Origin: Chlorogloeopsis sp038404745
GTDB lineage: Bacteria > Cyanobacteriota > Cyanobacteriia > Cyanobacteriales > Nostocaceae
DNA: 64,000 nt
Direction: 5' to 3'
NCBI RefSeq assembly: GCF_038404745.2
Contig: NZ_JAYKTT020000053.1
Coordinates: forward strand, 1-64,000
Both the position numbers and the translations under genes were made by a program. Shown in pieces: positions 45,649-54,938 of this stretch. How positions within the stretch are numbered: position 1 is the first letter of the stretch; each line of letters opens with the position of its first letter. The notes under the pieces were generated by a model. That model made no database searches. It was not told the DNA's origin and worked only from the letters and a program-made list of their open reading frames with translations.

Positions 45649-47190
45649 ATGGATATTAAAAGAATGCTTAATATGTGCAAGCTGGCGAATCGCCACGAAG
45701 GCAAACGCGTGACCATCTTGGGTGCTGGCATTGCAGGTCTGGTAGCAGCCTATGAGCTTGAGCGTTTAGGCCATCAAGTGGATATTATGGAAGGAAGCTC
45801 GCGCATTGGGGGTCGAGTCTGGACTCATCGCTTCACAGATGGCTTTAATGCTGCTTACGGGGAACTTGGGGCAATGCGTATCCCCAGCGAACATAAGCAT
45901 GTTCTACACTACATACATGAAATGGGGCTGGCTGACAAGCTCTGCAAGTTTGTCACAGTCTTTGAGGAGCAAAATGCTCTGATGAGTATCCAAGGAAAAG
46001 TCTTCCGCATGAAGGATGCACCTCAGATATTTCAAAAACGTTATCCAAGTATTTTCTCTGACACGCGCTACAGTGAAAAAACTAAGCTGTTTGCAGCTTG
46101 GTTCAAGACAATTGTGGATGTGATTTCTCCTGGCAATCTGCGCTACAGTCTAGAGTGCGACCTCTCTTCAAAATTGATGGACGAGTTAGAGAGGTTAGAT
46201 TTAGAGCCATATTTTAACGATGATAGTCAAACTATAGACCTCCATAGTTTTATCAAGGCAAACCCAAGCTTGCGGGCGCGGTGCAGTAAAGCACTCGATA
46301 TGTTCCTGAGTGATATCCTGGTTGAGACAAGCCACGATTTACTGCAACTAAAAGGGGGGATGGATCAGCTAATCACCCATCTCGCTGCAGCAGTGAAAGC
46401 TCCGATTAAGTTTAACCAGAAGATAGTCGGTCTGCACGTACATGAAGACCATGTGAAAGTGTCTTACTTAGAGGAAGGGCAGTTGCGTACACGTCATTGT
46501 GATTACGTAGTGTGTACAATCCCCTTTTCTATAGTGCGTCAGATGGAGTTAGGTGGGTTTGACGATGATAAACTTGCCTCTGTCCACAACACTTTTTACT
46601 GTCCAGCAACCAAGGTTCTGTTTCACTGCACTGAGCCTTTCTGGCAAAAAGCCGGAATTAAAGGTGGTGCCTCATTCAACGACGAAGGCATCCGCCAAAT
46701 CTACTATCCTTCGGTTGAGTGTAATCCTGCTAGTGGTAGCACGCTGCTGGCTAGTTACACCATCGGTGACGATGCAGATCACTTGGGCATGATGTCCGAA
46801 CAAGAGCGTTACGCCTTTGTGAAAAATGCCGCGAGCAAGCTTCACCCTGAAATTGAAACACCCGGTATGGTTGTAGACATGGCAACGATCGCCTGGGGTA
46901 ACTACAAGTGGAGCGCTGGTGGATGCTCTATTCCTTGGGGCGGTGACATTACCAGTGAATCTAACCACCACATCCATTACCTAGAGGCTGCCAGACCCCA
47001 GAATAAACTCTTCTTTGCTGGCGAGCATTGTTCCAGATTTCCAGCTTGGCTTCAGGGTGCGATCGAGTCATCCATAGAAGCAGTATACGATATTGCCGCC
47101 TCCAAGCCTGCTACTAAATCTACGACTCCAACCCCATCGGTGTCTGTCGAAAAAGTCAATGCTCCTACTTTAGTAGGTTACGGGGCATAG
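45649..47190 (+). CDS. FAD-dependent L-tryptophan oxidase (RebO/StaO/VioA-like)
   Basis: Predicted to oxidise L-Trp to the indole-3-pyruvate imine, the first committed step to bisindoles. 513 aa flavin amine oxidase: dinucleotide motif VTILGAGIAGLVAAYELERL, GGRVWTHRF, AELGAMRIP-type YGELGAMRIP, and the C-terminal FAD contact FFAGEHCSRFPAWLQGAIES. ATG at 45649 is preceded by GGAG about 10 nt upstream. Assignment relies on the adjacent chromopyrrolate-synthase gene; by sequence alone it could be another L-amino-acid oxidase. Confidence 0.85.
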   Translation: MDIKRMLNMCKLANRHEGKRVTILGAGIAGLVAAYELERLGHQVDIMEGSSRIGGRVWTHRFTDGFNAAYGELGAMRIPSEHKHVLHYIHEMGLADKLCKFVTVFEEQNALMSIQGKVFRMKDAPQIFQKRYPSIFSDTRYSEKTKLFAAWFKTIVDVISPGNLRYSLECDLSSKLMDELERLDLEPYFNDDSQTIDLHSFIKANPSLRARCSKALDMFLSDILVETSHDLLQLKGGMDQLITHLAAAVKAPIKFNQKIVGLHVHEDHVKVSYLEEGQLRTRHCDYVVCTIPFSIVRQMELGGFDDDKLASVHNTFYCPATKVLFHCTEPFWQKAGIKGGASFNDEGIRQIYYPSVECNPASGSTLLASYTIGDDADHLGMMSEQERYAFVKNAASKLHPEIETPGMVVDMATIAWGNYKWSAGGCSIPWGGDITSESNHHIHYLEAARPQNKLFFAGEHCSRFPAWLQGAIESSIEAVYDIAASKPATKSTTPTPSVSVEKVNAPTLVGYGA

Positions 47191-47251
47191 GTGAGAGGTT
47201 ACGGTTTTCCTGTCCCCAGTCCCCAGTCCCCAGTCCCCTGATTTAAAAGCT

Positions 47252-50200
47252 ATGAGCATCTTGGATTTTCCCCGTTTACATTTCCAGGGTTTTGCCCGTA
47301 TCCATGCGCCCACAGGACAGAAAAATGGTCTAGTGGATCTAGGTAGCAATACTGTTTATATGAACGGTGTTCGCTTCGACCACCGCCGTTCATTGTCAGA
47401 GTTCCACGAATATTTATATAAATTGGGGCCAAGGTTTAATGCCGCAGGGGAATGGGATGAGAATGGCCCTTTTAGCATGGCTATGGGATGGGATTTTGGG
47501 GGTAATGGTCACTTTGCCATTGACGCAAAAATTGTCAGCACCCAACGTGAGTTTGGAGAAATTGACCAAAAAGATCCAGTAGTGGGACGCAGCGTTGATA
47601 TGTGGGGTCACTACAACGAATATCTGGGAACTACCTTCAATCGTGCCCGCATCTTTGATTGCGATCCTGCATCCAATTGGACGACCACAATTATGGTGGG
47701 ACAGTTAAGCTTTGGGCGACAAGGCAACTCCCATGAAGTCCCAAATATGCTCTCGGCTCCTGTAGAAGGGATGCAACCTGCCCGCTGGCAGAATTTCAAC
47801 TATATTCGCGAATTGCCTGCACACTGCCTTAACAGTGAGTTTCAGCGTGCGGCTGTACATCAGTTCACTATCTCTAAAGTAGCCAAAGATTTGCTGTGGG
47901 GTGAAGAGACTACACTTTCACCAACCGTATCGTTGTTACGCGAGGCAATGAATCGTGACGATGTGTTGGGACTGGTTGTGCAGTTTGGCTTGAGCAATAT
48001 GTCAACCCCACTGCAACCCGATTCGCCAACCTTCTGGGAACTGCATGGAAGTATCGGTTTGTGGTGTGAGGGTGAAATGAGTACTTATCCTCACGGGCGA
48101 TTGTTGATACCAATTCTGTATGAAGATGCGCTGCGCGCAAGAAAGAAAAACGAACCACAAAGGACACAAAGTACACAAAGAGAGGAGGTATGGAGAAAAT
48201 TTGGCGCGGCTTCACAAAGAAACGGTATGACACCTAAGAAAGAAGTCAAAGGGCAGTGGTTCGACTTCGCTCACCAACCGGCAGATGGCAGTAGACGCGG
48301 AGCGGCTTCCGAAGGTAGGGAAGAAAAAGCGCTATCTAACCTTACTGTCCAGGTTACTCACCAAGGTGTCAGCCTGAATATGGTTACAGCAGTGCCGTGT
48401 GTGGGGCGGGCGGTAAAAGCAGGGCCGGGGCCAACTCATGCGATCGCTTCTAAACTTGACCTGGGTGAGTTGGAATTACGTACAGTCAAAAGCCAACGTC
48501 TAGTGGCACGAATTCCCACAGAAGTTTACCAAAAAGAGGCACATCAACTCACTAGCGGCATTGTAGACATACCGCTAGCAGAACCCTTTGAAAATCTGCG
48601 TGATGAAATTGAACAGCAGGGTTTGTGCATAATAGACGAACAAGGGCAAATTCTGATTCAGGAAAAAGAAATCAATCTCCAGGTAGATAATGCTTGTCTA
48701 TTTTTGGAGTTTCCTGACTGGAAGCGCGGTCAAGATTACACAGAAGAAATAGAGATACGCTCATTTGTCCGAGGGCGTCCAGCAGCAGTCGAGACTGTCT
48801 ATCTGCAACAGTTCTACAATCCCAGAGGGCTGCCTCAGCTACGCTACGAATTTGAACGAGACACCGCTAACTTTGGCCAAACTTTCCACTTCCCCCCCAG
48901 TTCTGAACTGAACATCGTCCATTTCAAAGGGGGCAAGCGAGAGGAAATTAACGGCTTTGCCCCTACGTGCGTAGTTTCAACCAACTGTGAGGGGCGTGGA
49001 TGGATAACTCTACACGGTGTCCAATCAGGAACTACACGGGTGCTACTGTCGGCTCAACCCGACGAACTACCCTGTGACCCTAACCACCTCGATCAAGCAA
49101 TTCTCGCCTACGATAAGGATGATTTGCTTGGCTTCTGGTCTGGTGCTGGTTCCTTTGCTGTAAGAGTTTTAACCAACGACTGGTACTTGGAGGAAGTTGC
49201 GGATGAGGCAGTAGACTTCAACTTAATTTACGAACACATCTTGGCTTACTACGAGCTATGCTTCTCCTTCATGAAAGCAGAAGTTTTTAGCCTCGCTGAT
49301 CGCTGCAAGGTAGAAACCTACGCCCGCTTAATGTGGCAGATGTCTGACCCCAACAATCGCGGCAAGACATATTATATGCCGCCAACACGAGACCTTTCCC
49401 AACCAAAAGCAATGCTCCTACGTAAGTTCCTGCACAATCAGCAGCAAGTGGGCTATGTCCCTGATTCTGAACCTGTGCCAAAACGCACTCAACGCACCAT
49501 TCAAACTCGCGATGAATTGGTTGTTGCCCTGCGTCATGCCGCAGAATTGGAAGTAGCAGTGATGCTGCAATACATCTATGCGGCTTACTCGATCCCCAAC
49601 TACGTCACCGGACAAGAATACGTAAGTCGTGGTTTGTGGACGCAAGAACAATTATACCTAGCTTGTGGTAACGGCGAGGAAGTGCGCAATTACGGGATGC
49701 GAGGAGTGTTGCTGGAAGTTTCCCATGAGGAAATGATCCACTTTTTGATGGTCAACAATATCCTCATGGCTATGGGTGAGCCTTTTTATCCGGCAGTACC
49801 TAACTTTAGCGAGCTAAATCGACGCTTCCCCATTGAAGTGGATTTTGCGCTCGAACCGTTCACTGCCACAACTATACAGCGGTTCATGCGCTTTGAATGG
49901 CCTGATTTTCTAGAGAAAGACCTTGCTAACGATACCGAACACAGCGATCCAACAGCCGATCGCCTGCACGGCTATGGCTCTTTAAGTGAGTTATATCGGC
50001 AAATTCGCCAAGCAATTAAAAATATCCCAGATCTATTTGTGGTGAAAAAGGGTCGTGTCGGGGGCGAACATCACTTGTTTTTGCGTGAAGACTTTAACAA
50101 AGTCCACCCAGACTATCAGTTGCAGGTTGACGATGTGGAAAGCGCCCTGTTTGCCATAGATTTTATCGTTGAGCAGGGAGAGGGATGCAACCCCAACTCA

Positions 50201-50776
50201 CCCAAATTCGAGCAATCCCACTTTCAACAATTTCGACATCTGGCTGAGGCGCTAGCCCAACAGCATATCACTCCCACAGGCACTCTGATTCCGTGGAACC
50301 CCGCTTACCCTGCATTGCGTAACCCCACACTCCATTATCGGGATGGCAATAGCAGCGTCGTTACTATTCCTGAAACTCGTGCTGTGATGCAAATTTTCGA
50401 TGAGTGTTACTTCATTATGATGCAACTGATGGTGCAGCACTTTGGGTTAACGCCCACCGCTAGTCTCAGACGCTCAAAAATCATGAACGCTGCCATTGAT
50501 GTGATGACAGGCATGATGCGCCCTCTAGGTGAACTGCTTGTGAGTATGCCTTCCGGTAAGCGCGGCAAGACAGCAGGGCCAACTTTCGAGATCACTATGC
50601 CAATGTATATCTCTACACCAGAAGTTGCCTGTGAAGCGATCGCCCGTCGATTTGAAAGTTTAGCCCGTAGAGCTAGGGAATGTGAGGCAATTCACAGCAC
50701 CGTTTATGAGATGTTCGATTTCTACACAAAATTCTTTGAAGATTTTGCCAACAATCCTCAGCGCTTACTTCATTAA
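47252..50776 (+). CDS. Chromopyrrolic-acid / iminophenylpyruvate-dimer synthase (VioB/RebD/StaD family)
   Basis: Couples two indole-3-pyruvate imines into the bisindole skeleton (chromopyrrolic acid in indolocarbazole pathways). 1174 aa, longer than VioB/RebD (about 1000 aa). The start MSILDFPRLHFQGFARIHAP, GHYNEYLGTTFNRARIFD and VVQFGLSNMSTPLQPDSPTF are the diagnostic N-terminal motifs. From about residue 750 a ferritin-like domain begins (RHAAELEVAVMLQYIYAAYS, EVSHEEMIHFLMVNNIL). About residues 296-360 are extra and are encoded by several dispersed repeats. The inserted region is Arg/Glu/Gln-rich and probably a surface loop. Heme binding is family knowledge. Confidence 0.9.
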   Translation: MSILDFPRLHFQGFARIHAPTGQKNGLVDLGSNTVYMNGVRFDHRRSLSEFHEYLYKLGPRFNAAGEWDENGPFSMAMGWDFGGNGHFAIDAKIVSTQREFGEIDQKDPVVGRSVDMWGHYNEYLGTTFNRARIFDCDPASNWTTTIMVGQLSFGRQGNSHEVPNMLSAPVEGMQPARWQNFNYIRELPAHCLNSEFQRAAVHQFTISKVAKDLLWGEETTLSPTVSLLREAMNRDDVLGLVVQFGLSNMSTPLQPDSPTFWELHGSIGLWCEGEMSTYPHGRLLIPILYEDALRARKKNEPQRTQSTQREEVWRKFGAASQRNGMTPKKEVKGQWFDFAHQPADGSRRGAASEGREEKALSNLTVQVTHQGVSLNMVTAVPCVGRAVKAGPGPTHAIASKLDLGELELRTVKSQRLVARIPTEVYQKEAHQLTSGIVDIPLAEPFENLRDEIEQQGLCIIDEQGQILIQEKEINLQVDNACLFLEFPDWKRGQDYTEEIEIRSFVRGRPAAVETVYLQQFYNPRGLPQLRYEFERDTANFGQTFHFPPSSELNIVHFKGGKREEINGFAPTCVVSTNCEGRGWITLHGVQSGTTRVLLSAQPDELPCDPNHLDQAILAYDKDDLLGFWSGAGSFAVRVLTNDWYLEEVADEAVDFNLIYEHILAYYELCFSFMKAEVFSLADRCKVETYARLMWQMSDPNNRGKTYYMPPTRDLSQPKAMLLRKFLHNQQQVGYVPDSEPVPKRTQRTIQTRDELVVALRHAAELEVAVMLQYIYAAYSIPNYVTGQEYVSRGLWTQEQLYLACGNGEEVRNYGMRGVLLEVSHEEMIHFLMVNNILMAMGEPFYPAVPNFSELNRRFPIEVDFALEPFTATTIQRFMRFEWPDFLEKDLANDTEHSDPTADRLHGYGSLSELYRQIRQAIKNIPDLFVVKKGRVGGEHHLFLREDFNKVHPDYQLQVDDVESALFAIDFIVEQGEGCNPNSPKFEQSHFQQFRHLAEALAQQHITPTGTLIPWNPAYPALRNPTLHYRDGNSSVVTIPETRAVMQIFDECYFIMMQLMVQHFGLTPTASLRRSKIMNAAIDVMTGMMRPLGELLVSMPSGKRGKTAGPTFEITMPMYISTPEVACEAIARRFESLARRARECEAIHSTVYEMFDFYTKFFEDFANNPQRLLH

Positions 50777-50836
50777 TTAGTCATTAGTCATTAGCCCTTT
50801 GTCATTTGATTAATAACTAACAACACTTGACCAATC

Positions 50837-50903
50837 ACTGTACGGGTGGGTTTTATTAGTAATCTCTCAAGATAACGAAATATCTACATAAACCCGCCCC
50901 TAC
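50837..50903. repeat. Dispersed TGTACGGGTGGG...CCCGCCCCTAC repeat
   Basis: Inverted-end element between the StaD-like and FAD-monooxygenase genes, flanked by TTAGTCATTAGTCATTAG and ACTAACCACTATCCAC microrepeats. Its interior AGATAACGAAATATCTACAT matches the copy at 22085-22155. Confidence 0.7.
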
Positions 50904-50928
50904 TAACTACTAACCACTATCCACAGAA

Positions 50929-52542
50929 ATGCGTATGAATAATAACATTATTGAAACAGATGTCATAATTGTCGGCGGCGGCCCTGTCGGTTTGGCGATG
51001 GCGCTGGAACTACGCTACCAGGGTATTGATTGTATCCTCGTTGAGGAGTCAGATGGGGTAATTACTCACCCTAAAGTAGGTACTGTTGGGCCACGCTCAA
51101 TGGAACTCTGTCGGAGATGGGGCATTGCCCAGCAACTACGTGATGCTGGCTGGCCTTACGACCATCCCCTAGATATTGCCTGGGTTACAACTGTTGGTGG
51201 TCACGAAATTTTTCGGCTTAATTTTCCGTCTGCTGGCGAAAGACCTTTACCTGTTTATACACCAGAACCAGAGCATCCCTGTCCTCACCACTGGCTTATA
51301 CCTTTGTTAGTACGTAACCTGGGTGAATATCCTTATGGCCCGGTGCGCCTGCGCTGCCGTTTAGAGAACTTTGAGCAGAAAGATGATGGTGTTGTTGCTC
51401 AAGTAACTTATCTTGATAGTGAAAATACAGAGACAATTCACGCCAAATACTTAGTAGCTTGCGACGGTGCTAAAAGTCCAATCCGTAAGGAATGTGGCGT
51501 TGATGCTCCGGCATATCACCCCACACGAATATTTCAGAATATTCTTTTCCAAGCACCAGAGTTACCGGAAATTCTGGGTTCGCGTAAAGCCTTAGTATTT
51601 TATATGGTTAACCCCAAGAGATTGCGGTATCCCCTCCGCTCAATTGACGGTAAGGGGTTGTATCGTTTGACAGCAGTTCCACAGGAAGACGGCGAAATGC
51701 GCGATCCTCAAGAAGCGGTTGAAGAGGCGCTTGGAATTGATACGCCGATAGAAATTCTTTCTAGCCTTCAGTGGCATCTTACCCACCGAGTCGCCGAACA
51801 TTACCGTAGCGATCGCATATTTTTTGTTGGCGATTCTGCTCACACTCTCTCGCCTTCCGGTGGTTTCGGTATGAACACTGGCATCGCTGATGCAGTTGAT
51901 CTGGGTTGGAAGTTGGCGGCTGTTCTTAAAGGTTGGGGGGGTTCTAACCTACTTGATAGCTATGAAACTGAGCGGCGTCCCATTGCGGTGCGAAATATGG
52001 AAGAAGCCAACGTCAATTTGCAACGCACCCTCAAGCGCACCTTGTCTCCAGAGATTATGGACGACTCTGACGCAGGTGAACAAGCACGCAAGCAGATGGC
52101 TGCAAACATGGAGCGCGGTGATGTGCGACGGGAGTTTGAAGCACCAGGAATTCACTTCGGTTTCCGCTACGAGTCGCCTGCTATTATTCCTGACGACTGT
52201 CCACCACCCATCAACGATCCTCATCAGTGGACGCAAAGTAGCTATCCAGGCTGTCGGGCGCCCCACGCTTGGTTAGAGCCTGGGAAGTCCACATTAGATT
52301 TATTCGGTCACAGTTTTGTGTTGATGTGCTTCCAAGGGCAGCAAGGAGTCGAAAACTTCGAGAAAGCTTGTCAGCAAAGATTTGTACCTTTTACAAACAT
52401 ACAAATCAATAATCCTGAAATTGCCAACCTCTACGAGCGTGCCTATGTCTTAGTACGTCCTGACGGACACGTAGCTTGGAGAGGCGATCGCTTGCCTGGC
52501 GATCCAACCACAGTAATTGACCGTGTTCGAGGCTATTTCTGA
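50929..52542 (+). CDS. FAD-dependent aromatic monooxygenase (RebC/StaC-like)
   Basis: 537 aa class A flavoprotein. FAD motif IIVGGGPVGLAMALELRYQG at about residue 12; the DG motif VACDGAKSPIRKECGV; second FAD motif FVGDSAHTLSPSGGFGMNTG near residue 298; a thioredoxin-fold C-terminal part as in PheA/RebC. In rebeccamycin and staurosporine pathways RebC/StaC acts with the P450 RebP/StaP to turn chromopyrrolic acid into arcyriaflavin or K252c. Its position after the StaD-like gene supports this; which aglycone oxidation state it favours cannot be told from the sequence. Confidence 0.85.
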   Translation: MRMNNNIIETDVIIVGGGPVGLAMALELRYQGIDCILVEESDGVITHPKVGTVGPRSMELCRRWGIAQQLRDAGWPYDHPLDIAWVTTVGGHEIFRLNFPSAGERPLPVYTPEPEHPCPHHWLIPLLVRNLGEYPYGPVRLRCRLENFEQKDDGVVAQVTYLDSENTETIHAKYLVACDGAKSPIRKECGVDAPAYHPTRIFQNILFQAPELPEILGSRKALVFYMVNPKRLRYPLRSIDGKGLYRLTAVPQEDGEMRDPQEAVEEALGIDTPIEILSSLQWHLTHRVAEHYRSDRIFFVGDSAHTLSPSGGFGMNTGIADAVDLGWKLAAVLKGWGGSNLLDSYETERRPIAVRNMEEANVNLQRTLKRTLSPEIMDDSDAGEQARKQMAANMERGDVRREFEAPGIHFGFRYESPAIIPDDCPPPINDPHQWTQSSYPGCRAPHAWLEPGKSTLDLFGHSFVLMCFQGQQGVENFEKACQQRFVPFTNIQINNPEIANLYERAYVLVRPDGHVAWRGDRLPGDPTTVIDRVRGYF

Positions 52543-52597
52543 ATTTGAGTCATTTGTCCTTTGACTAATGACTAATAACTAATGACTAATGACTAAC

Positions 52598-53305
52598 ATG
52601 AAATTCTACTACGCTCCTGCCTCATCCTACTCCCAGCGAGTTCTCATCGCTCTCTACGAAAAGGGTATAAATTTTACACCCATCGAAGTAAATCTTTTCA
52701 ATTCCGAAGCGCGATCGCGTTACATCCAAGTTAATCCCTTTGGCAAAATTCCAACGCTTGTAACTGATCGAGGTCAGGTAATTATTGAGGCTGCCATCAT
52801 CATTGAATACCTCGAACAGTACTGTCAAAACGAACCTCGCCTCATTCCCAAAGATCCAGAACTTGCTTTAAAGGTTCGCTTACTGGAGCGAGTGATCGAT
52901 ATATATATAAACGGTGGACGTGAGGTACTATTTGCCAACACCCAACGCCCGGTTGAGGAACGGGATGGCAAAGGCGTCGTTAAAGCAAAGCGGCTGTTAG
53001 AGACGGGGTGCACTCTTTTGGAAGAGCGGCTGCAAGGGCGCACTTGGCTAGCAGGTGAAGAGTTCTCCCTAGCAGACTGCGCTGCTGCCCCAACCCTCAC
53101 CTACTTGCGGATAGTTTATAGCTACAAACATCTGCCAGCCTTAATAGATTATGTCAGGCGTTTGGAGTCGAGACCTTCTGTAATGCGGGTTCAGCGATCT
53201 GGACGCGAGCAAATGACACGGATGCTCTCTGCACTGCGATATCCGTTAGAATTGCCACCTTTAGAAGAAGCACCAATTTATGAGGGACTAATACCAATTC
53301 TCTAA
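52598..53305 (+). CDS. Glutathione S-transferase family protein
   Basis: 235 aa. Thioredoxin-like N-domain: KFYYAPASSYSQRVLIALYE with a Ser-Ser active-site context, VNPFGKIPTLV, and IIEAAIIIEYLEQY for glutathione binding; all-helical C-domain with WLAGEEFSLADCAAAPTLTY. I chose the ATG at MKFYYAP, the family start, because the 3 codons upstream lie in an ACTAATG tandem repeat. A GST has no place in known rebeccamycin or staurosporine pathways. It may conjugate or isomerise a reactive indole intermediate or protect the host. Confidence 0.85.
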   Translation: MKFYYAPASSYSQRVLIALYEKGINFTPIEVNLFNSEARSRYIQVNPFGKIPTLVTDRGQVIIEAAIIIEYLEQYCQNEPRLIPKDPELALKVRLLERVIDIYINGGREVLFANTQRPVEERDGKGVVKAKRLLETGCTLLEERLQGRTWLAGEEFSLADCAAAPTLTYLRIVYSYKHLPALIDYVRRLESRPSVMRVQRSGREQMTRMLSALRYPLELPPLEEAPIYEGLIPIL

Positions 53306-53418
53306 AATTTTGCTACACATCAATCTCCGCGTCTTGTTGTCTTTGCGTCCTCGCGTCCTCTTCTTCCCGCTCCCCGATCCCCTAAAAGAGAAAACTAAAC
53401 CCTAATTGGATATTAATA

Positions 53419-54678
53419 ATGACAATTTCGACGATTGAAAGACTAAATCCATTTATATCTGAAGTCATTGAAGATCCCTACAAATTCTACCGACGCTACA
53501 GAGAGGAAGATCCGATTCATTGGGGAGTCGCTTCTAATCCCCGGTTGCCTGGTGCTTGGTATCTGTTTCGTTATGAAGATGTAATGCAGGTGCTGGAAAG
53601 TCCTAAATTCGGTCGTGAAGCTTCAAAAGTCCGAGATGACGGTGAAGGTGCACCAGTGCCAGCTGCCTATAAGGGATTTCGGTCGATGGTTGGCAACTGG
53701 ATGGTTTTTCGAGATCCACCCGATCACACGCGGTTGCGATCGCTAGTCAACAAAGTCTTTTCCCCCAGGATGCTTGAAAACATCCGTCCAGCTATCTTTA
53801 ACATTGCTGATAGTTTACTGGATCGGGTTCAAGCCCGTAGCGAAATGGACTTAGTTGAAGATTTTGCCTTTCCTCTGCCAGTCATGGTCATCGCTACTAT
53901 GTTAGGAGTGGATGCGAGCGATCGCCCAACGTTCCGTGAATGGGCGCTAGCTTTACAGCACGCCAGCGCCTCCCGCCTGACTCCCTTACCAGAGGTTTAC
54001 GCTCAAGCCGAGCAGGCTACTTGGGGATTTATCGACTACTTTAAACAGGCGATCGCTCAACGGCACACCGAACCACGCCAGGATCTAATCACTGCACTAG
54101 TCAAGGCTCAAGACGAGGGCAATAAACTCAACGATGAAGAAGTCCTCGCTACATGCATCCATCTTCTGACAGCTGGTCATGAAACCACAATTAACCTGAT
54201 TGCCAAAGGAACACTAGCGTTGCTTCGCAATCCGGATGCGCTCAATTTGTTGCGCTCTCACCCAGAACTCATTACCGGAGCAGTAGAAGAACTCATACGT
54301 TACGACAGCCCCGTGCAAATGGTGACGCGCTGGGCTTTTGCAGACGTTGAGATTGGCGGTAAACTCATCCGACGTGGTGACAGCGTAGGGTTAGTACTTG
54401 GCTCTGCTAACCGAGATCCTGCACGCTTTGTCAACCCAGATTTCCTTGATATCCAACGTCAGGACTGCAAGCACTGCGGCTTTGGTAGTGGCATTCACTT
54501 CTGCCTTGGTGCTGCATTGGCACGTGCCGAGGCGGCTATTGCTTTGAATGTCTTGCTTAACCGTTTACCCGAACTGCACCTGCTAGATGAAAAGGTTGAA
54601 TGGGCAAACAATATCGTGTTCCACGGGCCAAAACATCTGCACGTTGCTTTTAGGAAGGCTATGGTAAACGCATCATAA
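53419..54678 (+). CDS. Cytochrome P450 (first of two in cluster)
   Basis: 419 aa, soluble bacterial class I P450. I-helix TAGHETTINL near residue 249 keeps the acid-alcohol pair; ExxR in EELIRYDSPVQM; heme loop FGSGIHFCLGAALARAE with the Cys ligand near residue 360. Residues 90-105 WMVFRDPPDHTRLRSLVNKV are typical of CYP107-like enzymes. In indolocarbazole pathways a P450 (StaP/RebP) makes the aryl-aryl bond of chromopyrrolic acid. This enzyme or the next could do it; a hydroxylating or StaN-like role is also possible. Redox partners are not in the window. Confidence 0.87.
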   Translation: MTISTIERLNPFISEVIEDPYKFYRRYREEDPIHWGVASNPRLPGAWYLFRYEDVMQVLESPKFGREASKVRDDGEGAPVPAAYKGFRSMVGNWMVFRDPPDHTRLRSLVNKVFSPRMLENIRPAIFNIADSLLDRVQARSEMDLVEDFAFPLPVMVIATMLGVDASDRPTFREWALALQHASASRLTPLPEVYAQAEQATWGFIDYFKQAIAQRHTEPRQDLITALVKAQDEGNKLNDEEVLATCIHLLTAGHETTINLIAKGTLALLRNPDALNLLRSHPELITGAVEELIRYDSPVQMVTRWAFADVEIGGKLIRRGDSVGLVLGSANRDPARFVNPDFLDIQRQDCKHCGFGSGIHFCLGAALARAEAAIALNVLLNRLPELHLLDEKVEWANNIVFHGPKHLHVAFRKAMVNAS

Positions 54679-54689
54679 GTAAGTCCTAA

Positions 54690-54770
54690 AACCGTAAGGT
54701 GGGCACTATCCACAACGTAAAAATAAGGGTTTGAGAAAAATTAGACAGTGCCCACCCTACAAAAATTGCT
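54690..54770. repeat. 81-bp direct repeat, copy 1
   Basis: 81 bp identical to 54821-54901. Each copy is an imperfect palindrome, GTAAGGTGGGCACTATCC ... GACAGTGCCCACCCTAC, i.e. MITE-like ends. The copies are separated by 50 bp that include a TTTGTGTCCTTTGTGTTC-type microrepeat. Confidence 0.85.
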
Positions 54771-54820
54771 TTGTGTCCTTTGTGTTCTTTGTGGTTTATT
54801 TTTCGTTACTGCTGCCTAAG

Positions 54821-54901
54821 AACCGTAAGGTGGGCACTATCCACAACGTAAAAATAAGGGTTTGAGAAAAATTAGACAGTGCCCACCCTACAAAAATTGC
54901 T
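54821..54901. repeat. 81-bp direct repeat, copy 2
   Basis: Exact second copy of 54690-54770, ending 37 bp before the start of the second P450 gene. It occupies the region where a promoter for that gene would lie. Confidence 0.85.
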
Positions 54902-54938
54902 GCCCAAAAAGTTTACTAATTTACAAGGAATAGAAAAA

